Of a stretch of DNA of 8,863 nt, positions 1 to 6,646 are shown one piece after another. A program made the position numbers and the translations under genes. Below the pieces are notes generated by a model. It made no database searches. It was given only the letters and a program-made list of their open reading frames with translations, and was not told where the DNA came from. Position 1 is the first letter of the stretch; the number at the start of each line of letters is the position of its first letter. Source of the stretch: Porticoccaceae bacterium (lineage in GTDB: Bacteria; Pseudomonadota; Gammaproteobacteria; Pseudomonadales; Porticoccaceae); assembly GCA_002591625.1 (NCBI GenBank), contig PCDB01000047.1:1-8863 (forward strand), read 5' to 3'.

Positions 1-187
1 CTCCCAACCCATTGATTCTCACACCACCTACCCAATGGTTCATCATTTCGAGAGGTCGCAACGGCGAAATATGATAATTAGTTCCAACGCCCGTCACTTC
101 ATCAGTGTTGTGGCAACACGCGATCAGATCGATCGGCGCGCGTGCGCTCTCAGGCACCTCATCCAGCGCAAGCTGTCCTGAGCGGGC
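1..187 (-). CDS. possible partial unidentified protein, running off the left edge
   Basis: On the minus strand a frame stays open from just after a TAA at 190-188 to the window edge, about 62 codons. The only usual start codon near its beginning is GTG at 157-155, with a weak purine-rich stretch before it; from there 52 codons lie in the window. The translation looks protein-like (it includes CCHNTDEVTGVGTNYHISPL and ends near GGVRINGLG), but I do not recognise the family. The stretch 121-180 is GC-rich (39 of 60 bases) compared with its AT-richer surroundings, which fits coding or transferred DNA. It could be the N-terminus of a divergently transcribed gene, the remnant of a degraded gene, or chance. 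No upstream promoter was evident. Confidence 0.3.
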
Positions 188-315
188 TTACATGGTTTTT
201 TTCAGGCTCGGTTCTTCAGCTCTTTTAAGGTTCTTTCCGGGCAGCAAAATGATTCATCATAAAGGCTTGCGGTTGAAACTATCGAGGTGAGTGGTTACTG
301 TATAGCGAGGTCGTA

Positions 316-408
316 ATGAAACAATGCAACATTAATTCGGCCAGATTCAGGGCCTATGCAAGAAATTGGATGTGTTTTGAGCCCTTAAGCTCATTGGCTA
401 GGCTCTAG
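316..408 (+). CDS. possible 30-codon small ORF
   Basis: An ATG at 316 follows GAGG at 307-310 with a 5-nt gap, a good ribosome-binding arrangement. The frame runs 30 codons to TAG at 406-408. The product begins MKQCNINSARF and has no recognisable domain, signal peptide or membrane segment. A 30-codon frame is expected by chance at this density, so the Shine-Dalgarno spacing is the only positive evidence. Confidence 0.15.
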   Translation: MKQCNINSARFRAYARNWMCFEPLSSLARL

Positions 409-480
409 TACCGTTTTTTGGCCTGAGATTTGTGGCTAAAGGCGTTCAACGCTCAGAACTTGCAGCGAGTGCAACTTTTC

Positions 481-484
481 GAGG
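481..484 (+). promoter_or_regulatory. ribosome binding site deciding the crotonase start
   Basis: GAGG lies 5 nt before the ATG at 490. The frame is open upstream to a TTG at 430, but neither that codon nor the next ATG at 523 has a comparable Shine-Dalgarno. This supports 490 as the start. Confidence 0.6.
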
Positions 485-489
485 CTTTC

Positions 490-1293
490 ATGGAAAACAA
501 GAGTGCTCTTTTAAAAAAAAGTATGACCGAATCTGGTGTCCTTAGGCTTACCCTCAACAATGAATCTCAGAGAAATACGCTATCTCAAGCAATGTTGAGA
601 GAGATTTCTACTGCGCTTCTCGACGCGGAGTCGGACAAGGGTGTGCGGGTAATCGTTATTGCTGCCACTGGACCAGCATTTTGCGCCGGTCATGATTTAA
701 AAGAAATCACTGTGGCTCGGTCCGCTAGTGATGGAGGGAGATCTGACTTTGAAGGTCTGTTTGCGTCATGTGCATCTGTCATGAAATTAATCGTAGCAAG
801 TCCTAAGCCAATCATTGCTGAGGTAGCGGGTGTAGCTACTGCTGCGGGTTGTCAGTTGGTTGCAAGTTGTGATCTTGCCGTTGCGGCCGATACAGCAAGG
901 TTTGCAACACCCGGAGTAAATATCGGACTCTTTTGTTCCACTCCCATGGTCGCGCTGTCGCGAAATGTCTGTCAGAAACACGCTATGGAAATGTTACTTA
1001 CGGGAGATATGATCAGTGCAACTAGTGCTCAGCAAATTGGTCTCGTAAACAGAGTTCTTCCTTTAGAGGATTTGACCGCTGGTACCATGGCCTTGGCAGA
1101 GAAGATTACTCAAAAGTCTTCAATGACGCTGGCAATGGGTAAGAAGGCATTCTACACTCAGTCGTCCATGCCGCTCGCTGATGCCTATGAATATTCCTCT
1201 GCAGTAATGGTCGACAATATATTAAAATATGATGCTGAAGAGGGTATACGAGCGTTTGTTGAAAAGCGTCATCCAAAATGGCAAGACGAGTGA
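490..1293 (+). CDS. crotonase-fold, ECHDC3-like enoyl-CoA hydratase/isomerase family protein
   Basis: This is a 267-residue member of the crotonase superfamily, usual length for a single-domain family protein. Visible landmarks are FCAGHDLKE (residues 64-72), which supplies the first oxyanion-hole amide; the AGVATAAGCQLVASCDLA region (113-130), which supplies the second; FATPGVNIGLFCSTP (138-152); and a C-terminal FVEKRHPKW. The AAGCQLVASCDLA and FATPGVNIGLFCSTP segments and the end of the protein closely resemble my recollection of vertebrate ECHDC3 and its bacterial relatives. The two glutamates that activate water in classical enoyl-CoA hydratase (Glu144 and Glu164 in rat) align with Gln122 and Gly142. 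A CoA-thioester ligand is likely, but ordinary hydratase activity is doubtful. It is probably cytoplasmic. It stands alone: the next gene starts 419 nt downstream. The start at 490 is chosen for its GAGG site, although the frame extends upstream to 430. Confidence 0.92.
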   Translation: MENKSALLKKSMTESGVLRLTLNNESQRNTLSQAMLREISTALLDAESDKGVRVIVIAATGPAFCAGHDLKEITVARSASDGGRSDFEGLFASCASVMKLIVASPKPIIAEVAGVATAAGCQLVASCDLAVAADTARFATPGVNIGLFCSTPMVALSRNVCQKHAMEMLLTGDMISATSAQQIGLVNRVLPLEDLTAGTMALAEKITQKSSMTLAMGKKAFYTQSSMPLADAYEYSSAVMVDNILKYDAEEGIRAFVEKRHPKWQDE

Positions 1294-1565
1294 AGAGGAT
1301 TTTTGACCAAATTATCAACATGGTAATGTCTTTGGATTTTCCATGGAGAAAAAATAAACACTCAGGCCTTTAATACTATCAGTGCTTTAGATAGAATGCC
1401 GCGGCACGCGTTTTAGACTCGACACCTCCGCAATAGAGGACCAACCGTATAAACGTTGCGCTTAACAACAAAACAGTAAACTGCAAACGAGTGCGCAAAG
1501 GCCCAAGCTTATTTCCTTAATCAGAATTGAGCATTGGATTCAAAACTGGAGCGCTGAGCGGAGTC

Positions 1566-1676
1566 ATGTTTCTAATCCACGACTCTTTGTTGAAAAATAT
1601 GACTACAGCGTTAGTGGCAGCCGGCCAACGGACCGATAAAAGCTTGCAAGTACCAAACTTTTCGATATACCGCTAG
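1566..1676 (+). CDS. possible 36-codon small ORF
   Basis: ATG at 1566 is preceded by GGAG at 1560-1563, but only 2 nt separate them, shorter than ideal. The frame ends in TAG at 1674-1676, 36 nt before the PLP enzyme start. The product (MFLIHDSLLKNMTTALVAAG at its start) has no recognised domain. It could be an upstream leader peptide of the PLP-GFA transcript, but it overlaps the promoter-like elements at 1644-1671, so both calls cannot easily be right. Confidence 0.13.
   Translation: MFLIHDSLLKNMTTALVAAGQRTDKSLQVPNFSIYR
1644..1671 (+). promoter_or_regulatory. weak sigma70-like promoter candidate for the PLP enzyme gene
   Basis: TTGCAA (1644-1649) and TATACC (1666-1671) are separated by 16 nt; each matches four of six consensus positions. 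The resulting leader would be about 35 nt and would contain the Shine-Dalgarno GGGG at 1701-1704. Such partial matches are common by chance. Confidence 0.25.
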
Positions 1677-1712
1677 TCAGGTGCCTAGCCAACGAATAAA
1701 GGGGAATTATCT

Positions 1713-3530
1713 ATGGAATTTGATCCGAGACGTCAATTGAGTCCACTCAGGAACACGACATCCTCTAGTGACCCTGGCGAGCTTGCTTTAGAGCAAGCTC
1801 GTCATTTTGGGATAGACCCAGAGACAGATTTTGGTCGCGCCCTCATAGAGCTCGCGCACAATCTTTATGATGTAAATATAGCGGCCCACGACTTGGGGAG
1901 AATTACGTTTGATGGACTTGCTCATATCGATCGAACAGATCGAATAGCTTGGTTCAACGCCAAGCGTTTCATCAGTTTCCAGTTGGCCAAAGTATTGGAC
2001 TCGTTGCAGAATCCCTTGCGTGCATCTTATCAGTCAATAACAACCGATCATCCTGGATTTGCATCAAAGGGTGCTTACCCGCTCTTTGACAATGTGGCAG
2101 CAATCTTTTCTTCCACGCCTGTCATAACAAGGACAGCAACCTATTTATTTGCTTGCACTGAGTGGGTAGAGGATGCTTTCTGTGGCAGAGAACCCTTGCA
2201 TGACATTTACTCTAGATTGTTAAACCCGACATCAATAAGCCTGGCCAATCATATAATTGATCTTGAATGCGGAGCAGAATCAAACCAATATATGGCTTGG
2301 AACTTCAATTCTGGAATGGCTGCGATTGACGGGGTAATGAGTCATCTTTTGAGTCGAGACGATATTATTCTCTCTTCTCGAAACATTTATGGTGGAACAT
2401 ATCAATTACTGCATGATTGGTTTGCTAAAGAATCGAAGTTGGGCGTGGCACTTGAATGGTTTGATGGTTATGACCGTCAAAGTTTTGCGGACGCATTGGA
2501 CAGAGTTGCAGAGCGATACGCTGACAGAGTGAAAAATGGGGCTAAAATTTTTGTCTATCTTGAAAGCCCATGTAATCCCCATGGCTATGTGCTCGATGTG
2601 CCCGGAATTTGCAGACATGCCCACGAGCGGGGCCACAGAGTCATCGTAGACCCAACGGTGGGCACACCTTTTCTGCAGCCTCTTCTGAAAATTTCAGACC
2701 GCATGGACAGGCCAGATTTTGTGTTGCACTCATATACCAAAGATTTGGCTGGAACAGGCACGACTACTGCGGGCGTTGTAATCGGTCGCAATGAGGACAT
2801 GTTTGTTCCTAAGAACAGCGGCATTGAGGCGACATGGCCGGATGGGAGCAAACGTCGGGTAGAATGGGACGAAAGCATGTTCTGGAATGTGTATTATATT
2901 AAAGGTGGTTTTCTCGATGCTGACAAGGCATTTGAAGTCTTAAATGGAATGAAAACTTATGAGATGCGTGTTTTGCAGAAAGCTATTAATACAGTTGTTC
3001 TAGCTCATGTTCTTGCGGCTCATCCAAATATCAATGTGTCCTGTCCTGTTTTGAAAGAGAACACGAACCATGCTCTGTTGGAAAATCACATGTACCTCGG
3101 GCTACCGGCGCCTTTATTTACAATCGATATGGAGTCTTCTGACACAGAATCTTCGATAAGTTCTGCCGTCTTCAAGCGCTTTTCCGACTCCCTAGAACCG
3201 GCAGTGGGGTTGCAGGTCAGCATTGGTCAAACAAATTCACTGGCACTTTGCCCTGCTATGACGACTCACTCGGAGTTATCTGACGCAGCCTTGTTGGAAG
3301 CCGGTATACGCAAAACAACGATGCGTATCTCAGTCGGAATGGAGGACCCTCGTCTTTTTCTAGCGCATTTTATCACTGCTGCAAAGATAGCCATAGAGCC
3401 GGAATATCCTGGATTTTGCGATGCTTTCCCGAAATCCACGGAAATTGATACCCTTTATATCGATACTTTCAAACGCTTCACGTCTAAGCATAATCAGGCT
3501 CTTCCCGGAATTGCAGAGCTTATGGAATAA
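1713..3530 (+). CDS. PLP-dependent Cys/Met metabolism family enzyme with an N-terminal extension
   Basis: This 605-residue protein belongs to the fold-type I family of cystathionine gamma-synthase/lyase, methionine gamma-lyase and O-acetylhomoserine sulfhydrylase, normally about 400 residues and cytosolic. Visible in order: IYSRLLNPT (165-173; Tyr and Arg contact the PLP phosphate from the neighbouring subunit), NSGMAAI (199-205), IYGGTY (225-230), ESPCNP (284-289), IVDPTVGTPFLQP (311-323; Asp313 should bind the pyridine nitrogen), HSYTKD (339-344; Lys343 should form the PLP Schiff base) and MRISVGMEDPRLF (537-549; carboxylate-binding Arg538). Residues 1 to about 125 precede the recognisable family domain and match nothing I know. 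The lysine motif reads TKDLAGTG where relatives usually have TKYLSGHG. A Gly replaces the Cys typical of methionine gamma-lyase after Tyr-Gly, so that activity is not indicated. The exact reaction is unknown. The start has GGGG 8 nt upstream. The GFA gene follows after 30 nt. Confidence 0.95.
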   Translation: MEFDPRRQLSPLRNTTSSSDPGELALEQARHFGIDPETDFGRALIELAHNLYDVNIAAHDLGRITFDGLAHIDRTDRIAWFNAKRFISFQLAKVLDSLQNPLRASYQSITTDHPGFASKGAYPLFDNVAAIFSSTPVITRTATYLFACTEWVEDAFCGREPLHDIYSRLLNPTSISLANHIIDLECGAESNQYMAWNFNSGMAAIDGVMSHLLSRDDIILSSRNIYGGTYQLLHDWFAKESKLGVALEWFDGYDRQSFADALDRVAERYADRVKNGAKIFVYLESPCNPHGYVLDVPGICRHAHERGHRVIVDPTVGTPFLQPLLKISDRMDRPDFVLHSYTKDLAGTGTTTAGVVIGRNEDMFVPKNSGIEATWPDGSKRRVEWDESMFWNVYYIKGGFLDADKAFEVLNGMKTYEMRVLQKAINTVVLAHVLAAHPNINVSCPVLKENTNHALLENHMYLGLPAPLFTIDMESSDTESSISSAVFKRFSDSLEPAVGLQVSIGQTNSLALCPAMTTHSELSDAALLEAGIRKTTMRISVGMEDPRLFLAHFITAAKIAIEPEYPGFCDAFPKSTEIDTLYIDTFKRFTSKHNQALPGIAELME

Positions 3531-3560
3531 GACTATAGCTTTCTCATAGAAATTACTGAT

Positions 3561-4196
3561 ATGGATAATTACAAAACAGGGGGCGGGGTTGATCCCATAC
3601 TTGCAGCAAAACTTTATCCAAGTGGAACCAAAAGTGAGGCGACGTCGATTTGTCTCTGCGGCGCGGTGGAGATTCGTATCGTCACTGAATCCCCCCTGTT
3701 TTCGGGGTTCTGTCACTGTCGGGCTTGCCGCCGAGCGCATTCGGCTCCGCTCTACCAAATGCTTTTTGTCGAGACCTCGAGCTTCTGCCCTAAAACTGGT
3801 CGCCTTAGGAAGGGGGAATACGAACTCACAATTACGAAGGGATATGAAAAACTTAGGCCCGCGAAAATGGGGATAGGTAACCCGAATTTCCAGTCATTGG
3901 ATGTCAACCCTCATATTGGTGGGCTAGGGAGGATATTTTGCAAAGACTGCGGTGTTATCATGATGACGGCGGTGTTTGCCAGACCTGGCAGTGTGTTCAA
4001 TAACGGTGATCAAGATAAAGAGATGGTTTGCGTCTTTCCATCGACTTTTACTGAAAATATGTCGGAGTTTATTCAAGCTTGGCAGCCTAATCTTCATGTG
4101 AATTGCGGTAGTGCAATTTTGCCACTATCCGCCTTCAATGACGGATTGGCTAAGTGGCGAGAATGGGCTGACGGTGTTCCCTGGGTTGATGGTTAG
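3561..4196 (+). CDS. GFA (glutathione-dependent formaldehyde-activating/CENP-V) family protein
   Basis: This 211-residue protein carries all seven zinc-ligand cysteines of the GFA family: CLCGA (Cys31, Cys33), CHCRAC (Cys51, Cys53, Cys56) and FCKDCG (Cys127, Cys130). The fold is a small beta-structure built around two zinc sites. The founding member, Gfa, was described as speeding formaldehyde-glutathione adduct formation, but most family members have unknown substrates, so only the family is secure. It is somewhat longer than a minimal GFA domain (about 120-140 residues), with about 60 extra residues after the last cysteine pair ending in WREWADGVPWVDG. No signal peptide or membrane segment is seen. 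The ATG at 3561 has no good Shine-Dalgarno, suggesting translational dependence on the PLP enzyme gene 30 nt upstream or an unrecognised start. Cotranscription with that gene is likely. Confidence 0.9.
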   Translation: MDNYKTGGGVDPILAAKLYPSGTKSEATSICLCGAVEIRIVTESPLFSGFCHCRACRRAHSAPLYQMLFVETSSFCPKTGRLRKGEYELTITKGYEKLRPAKMGIGNPNFQSLDVNPHIGGLGRIFCKDCGVIMMTAVFARPGSVFNNGDQDKEMVCVFPSTFTENMSEFIQAWQPNLHVNCGSAILPLSAFNDGLAKWREWADGVPWVDG

Positions 4197-4341
4197 GGAC
4201 TTTAAAAATTCACCACCCAAAAGGGCTTGGCCATTTTTACATCTTGGCGCTACTGGGAATTTTGATTTAGAGGCTTCCAAGTGAACGGAATGCAGAAGCC
4301 ATGAGATTGCATATGTGCACTATGAAGCGAGTTACTGATTG

Positions 4342-5250
4342 ATGAGCGGCGTGTCTGGCCGACGGAAGTTTGGATTGTCTTTGGCATTTGTCGCCACGAT
4401 TATGTGGGCTGTATTACCAATCGCATTGGTTCAGCTTATGAAAGCACTCGATCCAATTACCATTACTTTTTTCCGTTTTTTCTTGGCTGCAGCTATTTTA
4501 ACTTTATTTTTATCTATCCGTCGCAGACTGCCAAGCATATCTAAATTAAATCACACCTCAAGAATGTTAAAATTTTTATTTGCTGGAACCCTTCTTGCAG
4601 CTAATTATGGACTATTCATCTACGGGCTGGAAAGAACTACATCTGAAGCTACTGAAGTCATTATCCAACTCGCACCAATGCTTTTTCTTGTAGCCGGGAT
4701 ACGGATCTTCAAAGAGCAGTTTTCTGTGTTTCAATGGTTTGGAGCTGTTATCTTCGTAACCGGTTTGATTTTGTATTTCATGCATCGAGTTGAAGATCTT
4801 TTTGTTTCTTTCAGCGACTATGGTGAGGGCATGCTTATGGTAGCGATAAGTGCTCTGTTTTGGGCGGGTTATGCCATTATTCAAAAGTTTCTTATGAGCG
4901 AATTTAGCTCCGAGGAGATCTTGATCATAATTTACTGGATCGGCGCAGGGCTATTTTTGATTAAAGCAGAATTCTCCAGTTTGCTGCACCTCAACACGTT
5001 TTTTTGGGGTTTATTGGTGTTTTGTGGTTTGAATACGCTCATAGCCTATGGAAGTTTTACAGAGGCACTTGCGCATACTGAGGCTTCAAGAGTCAGCGCA
5101 ATTATGGCCCTGACCCCTGTAATTACATCAACAATAGTACAGATTTTTCCCATGGAAGGCGTTCATATCGAACCTATGTATCTCTTGACTGTAGTTGGCG
5201 CGATAATGGTAGTTCTTGGTTCAGTAATAGTTGCGATCGCAAAAAAGTAA
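4342..5250 (+). CDS. EamA/DMT-superfamily inner-membrane transporter
   Basis: The 302-residue protein is almost entirely hydrophobic and should span the inner membrane about ten times, as two tandem EamA repeats (roughly residues 10-145 and 158-300). The first repeat has the typical TFFRFFLAAAILTLFL helix and the closing EVIIQLAPMLFLVAG plus FQWFGAVIFVTGLIL; the second closes with ASRVSAIMALTPVITSTIV and LLTVVGAIMVVLGSVIV. EamA proteins are mostly exporters of amino acids, their derivatives or other small metabolites (RhtA, YdcZ and PagO are known relatives of this superfamily); the substrate here cannot be read. An adjacent TTG at 4339 would add one residue, but ATG at 4342 is preferred. Shine-Dalgarno is weak. 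The gap to the GFA gene is 145 nt, so a separate promoter is possible but none is clear. Confidence 0.93.
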   Translation: MSGVSGRRKFGLSLAFVATIMWAVLPIALVQLMKALDPITITFFRFFLAAAILTLFLSIRRRLPSISKLNHTSRMLKFLFAGTLLAANYGLFIYGLERTTSEATEVIIQLAPMLFLVAGIRIFKEQFSVFQWFGAVIFVTGLILYFMHRVEDLFVSFSDYGEGMLMVAISALFWAGYAIIQKFLMSEFSSEEILIIIYWIGAGLFLIKAEFSSLLHLNTFFWGLLVFCGLNTLIAYGSFTEALAHTEASRVSAIMALTPVITSTIVQIFPMEGVHIEPMYLLTVVGAIMVVLGSVIVAIAKK

Positions 5251-5277
5251 GCCATTCAAAATAGGTCAGCTATGCAG

Positions 5278-5324
5278 GATCAATCGTCACAGATGTTTAA
5301 AAAATCTTTCTTTTATTGATCTTT
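5278..5324 (+). terminator. weak terminator-like hairpin after the EamA gene
   Basis: GATCAA (5278-5283) pairs with TTGATC (5316-5321), enclosing a smaller AGAT (5291-5294)/ATCT (5304-5307) stem and a T-rich run. The stems are AT-rich and the outer loop is long, so this may be a structured 3' end and not an efficient terminator. Confidence 0.28.
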
Positions 5325-5400
5325 GTGAAAATGATGTTTTCTGCCCGACAACTAGAATTTACCCAGACTAAATTTTCTTTTTTAAACCAAAATAATAAAA

Positions 5401-5428
5401 ATCTCTCCGGACTATATAATGAAGAGAT
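5401..5428 (+). promoter_or_regulatory. -10 element TATAAT flanked by a 6-bp inverted repeat
   Basis: A perfect TATAAT lies at 5415-5420, about 85 nt before the TSUP start, preceded by very AT-rich DNA. No good -35 is present 16-18 nt upstream (5392-5397 reads ATAATA). ATCTCT (5401-5406) and AGAGAT (5423-5428) form an inverted repeat around the hexamer, spaced two helical turns centre to centre, which would suit a repressor or an activator replacing the -35. The repeat is short enough to be chance. Confidence 0.35.
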
Positions 5429-5461
5429 ATGACGACGAAATCATAACAAATGCTATTTCTA

Positions 5462-5477
5462 GTCGATTTTAATCGAC
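5462..5477 (+). repeat. 7-bp inverted repeat upstream of the TSUP gene (possible operator)
   Basis: GTCGATT (5462-5468) and AATCGAC (5471-5477) are perfect inverted copies with a 2-nt spacer, 28 nt before the ATG at 5506 and downstream of the TATAAT. As DNA this is a plausible dimer-binding operator; as RNA the 2-nt loop would force the stem to open to about five or six base pairs. No T-tract follows, so it is not a terminator. Confidence 0.4.
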
Positions 5478-5505
5478 GACATTAGGATACAGAGTACACG
5501 AAAAT

Positions 5506-6330
5506 ATGGAATTATTGCTGCAATGGTTTCCATTGCTATTCCTAATGGTCATTGCTGGAGCTCTCGGCGGGGCTTTAGCAGGTATGTTGGGAGTTGGTGG
5601 TGGCATTGTTTATGTGCCTGCCCTAGATCTCTTGTTTTCACTCATTGGCGTTGAATCCGATGTAAGCATGCATGCCGCGGTGGCAACTTCCCTCGCCATT
5701 ATTGTTCCAACGTCGATTTCCTCCTCCTTGGCGCATCACAAAAGAGATTCTGTGGATCTCGACATAGTCAGGTTGTGGGGCCCGACAATTCTTTTAGGCT
5801 CTATAATAGGCGTTGTAGCCGCTAGCCAGCTTAAAGGTTCTATTTTGTCATTAGGCTTTGGGATGATGACATTTTTTGTTGCGATGAACATGCTGTTGCC
5901 GAACCAAAAGATTACTTTTTTTAAGCGATATAGTAGCCCGTCCCATGGCATAGCAGTGCCTTTTGGACTTGGCGGTTTCTCAAGCATGCTGGGCATTGGA
6001 GGGGGGACGTTCACCGTACCAATCCTTACGATGATGGATAGATCTATTCATCGCGCGGTGGGCACAGCGGCAGCGTTTGGTTTGCTTATAAGTTTACCTG
6101 GAGCATTATCTTTCGTTATATCTGGTTGGGGTGACAATCGAATGCCAATAGCTAGTTTGGGTTATGTTAATCTTATCGCATTGGTTATCATGGCACCTGT
6201 GACCGTTTTAGCTGCCTCAATGGGTGCCATGGGAGCCCATAGGCTGGAGCAGCGGCAATTAAGGTTATTATTTGGCTTCTGTCTATTCGTGATTTCAATT
6301 CGAATGATTTTTAAAACTTTTCTCACTTAG
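5506..6330 (+). CDS. TSUP family (TauE/SafE-type) membrane transporter
   Basis: This 274-residue hydrophobic protein, usual length for the family, shows the two internal TSUP repeats: GALAGMLGVGGGIVYVPAL (residues 22-40) and GGFSSMLGIGGGTFTVPIL (156-174), each followed by the conserved small-residue helix (AAVATSLAIIVPTSISS at 57-73 and RAVGTAAAFGLLISLPGA at 183-200). About eight membrane helices are expected in the inner membrane. Characterised TSUP proteins move sulfite, sulfoacetate, taurine-related sulfonates or other organic acids; no residue here fixes the substrate. A strong Shine-Dalgarno is lacking: AGGA at 5484-5487 is too distant and GAG at 5492-5494 is marginal. The upstream region has a TATAAT and two inverted repeats, and a terminator follows, so it probably forms a single-gene unit. 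Confidence 0.93.
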   Translation: MELLLQWFPLLFLMVIAGALGGALAGMLGVGGGIVYVPALDLLFSLIGVESDVSMHAAVATSLAIIVPTSISSSLAHHKRDSVDLDIVRLWGPTILLGSIIGVVAASQLKGSILSLGFGMMTFFVAMNMLLPNQKITFFKRYSSPSHGIAVPFGLGGFSSMLGIGGGTFTVPILTMMDRSIHRAVGTAAAFGLLISLPGALSFVISGWGDNRMPIASLGYVNLIALVIMAPVTVLAASMGAMGAHRLEQRQLRLLFGFCLFVISIRMIFKTFLT

Positions 6331-6341
6331 CTAGGCGCATT

Positions 6342-6372
6342 AGATTTTTTAGCATAAGAATCTCGATTTTTT
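6342..6372 (+). terminator. rho-independent terminator after the TSUP gene
   Basis: AGATTTTT (6342-6349) pairs with AAGAATCT (6356-6363) through eight pairs including one G-U, with a 6-nt loop, followed after CGA by six T residues (6367-6372). It begins 12 nt after the TSUP stop. The stem is AT-rich, which lowers its expected strength. Confidence 0.5.
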
Positions 6373-6453
6373 GGAAGCCTTTCCTCAGACACTAAATGTT
6401 TTGCTTACAAGTACTGAATCGAAGTTATAACTGATCACTTAATAGGGACGGAT

Positions 6454-6475
6454 TGCAGTCATTGCGGTCACTGCA
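6454..6475 (+). repeat. 6-bp inverted repeat, possible operator
   Basis: TGCAGT (6454-6459) and ACTGCA (6470-6475) are perfect inverted copies with a 10-nt spacer. Inside lies an imperfect direct repeat, GTCATTGC followed after one base by GTCACTGC. It is about 180 nt before the DUF2059 start, far for a simple repressor site, and may be chance. Confidence 0.22.
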
Positions 6476-6642
6476 TTATTTATCTAATACTCCATAATTT
6501 TTATAGCCATTTGGGATCTAAAACATTAAAGGGATTAATGTGTCATTATTTCTGCACCAGTCACAATATTTTTTAAATTTGATTCATGCTGTTGCGAGGG
6601 ATCGTGTAGACTATTCCAAAGAGTATGATTTACGGTAATGCC

Positions 6643-6646
6643 GAGG
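6643..6646 (+). promoter_or_regulatory. ribosome binding site deciding the DUF2059 start
   Basis: GAGG, extended to GAGGT, lies 8 nt before ATG 6655. The upstream in-frame ATG at 6625 would place ten polar residues before the signal peptide and lacks such a site, so 6655 is preferred. Confidence 0.6.

Larger units (their letters stand above)
1294..1712 (+). other. 419-nt gap between the crotonase and PLP enzyme genes
   Basis: No gene is confidently supported here. The stretch holds an 8-bp palindrome TCCATGGA at 1340-1347, a weak promoter-like pair near its right end, and a doubtful 36-codon frame at 1566-1676. No clear intrinsic terminator follows the crotonase stop: no GC-rich stem with a T-tract was found. 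The gap is long enough to carry a small RNA, but I see no structure that would show one. Confidence 0.5.

Noticed and set aside
105..290. 61-codon plus-strand open frame at the left end
   Set aside because: No Shine-Dalgarno, no recognisable product, and it overlaps the more protein-like minus-strand frame.
430..489. TTG start extending the crotonase by 20 residues
   Set aside because: No ribosome binding site, and the family starts near the 490 ATG, which has a well-spaced GAGG.
490..1293. Naming the crotonase as the DMSP-pathway enzyme DmdD
   Set aside because: Both catalytic glutamate positions are lost and the sequence resembles ECHDC3 instead; no other dmd gene is present.
2585..2878. 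97-codon minus-strand frame inside the PLP enzyme gene
   Set aside because: It lies within a gene whose catalytic motifs are encoded on the other strand; the product is unrecognisable.
1713..3530. Naming the PLP enzyme methionine gamma-lyase
   Set aside because: The Cys after Tyr-Gly typical of that enzyme is Gly here and the lysine motif differs; only the superfamily is secure.
3360..3758. 132-codon minus-strand frame across the PLP-GFA junction
   Set aside because: It overlaps two well-supported genes and has no family resemblance.
4204..4238. Terminator between the GFA and EamA genes
   Set aside because: AAAAAT and ATTTTT can pair with a small CCAA/TTGG stem inside, but the structure is bulged and almost free of GC pairs outside that stem.
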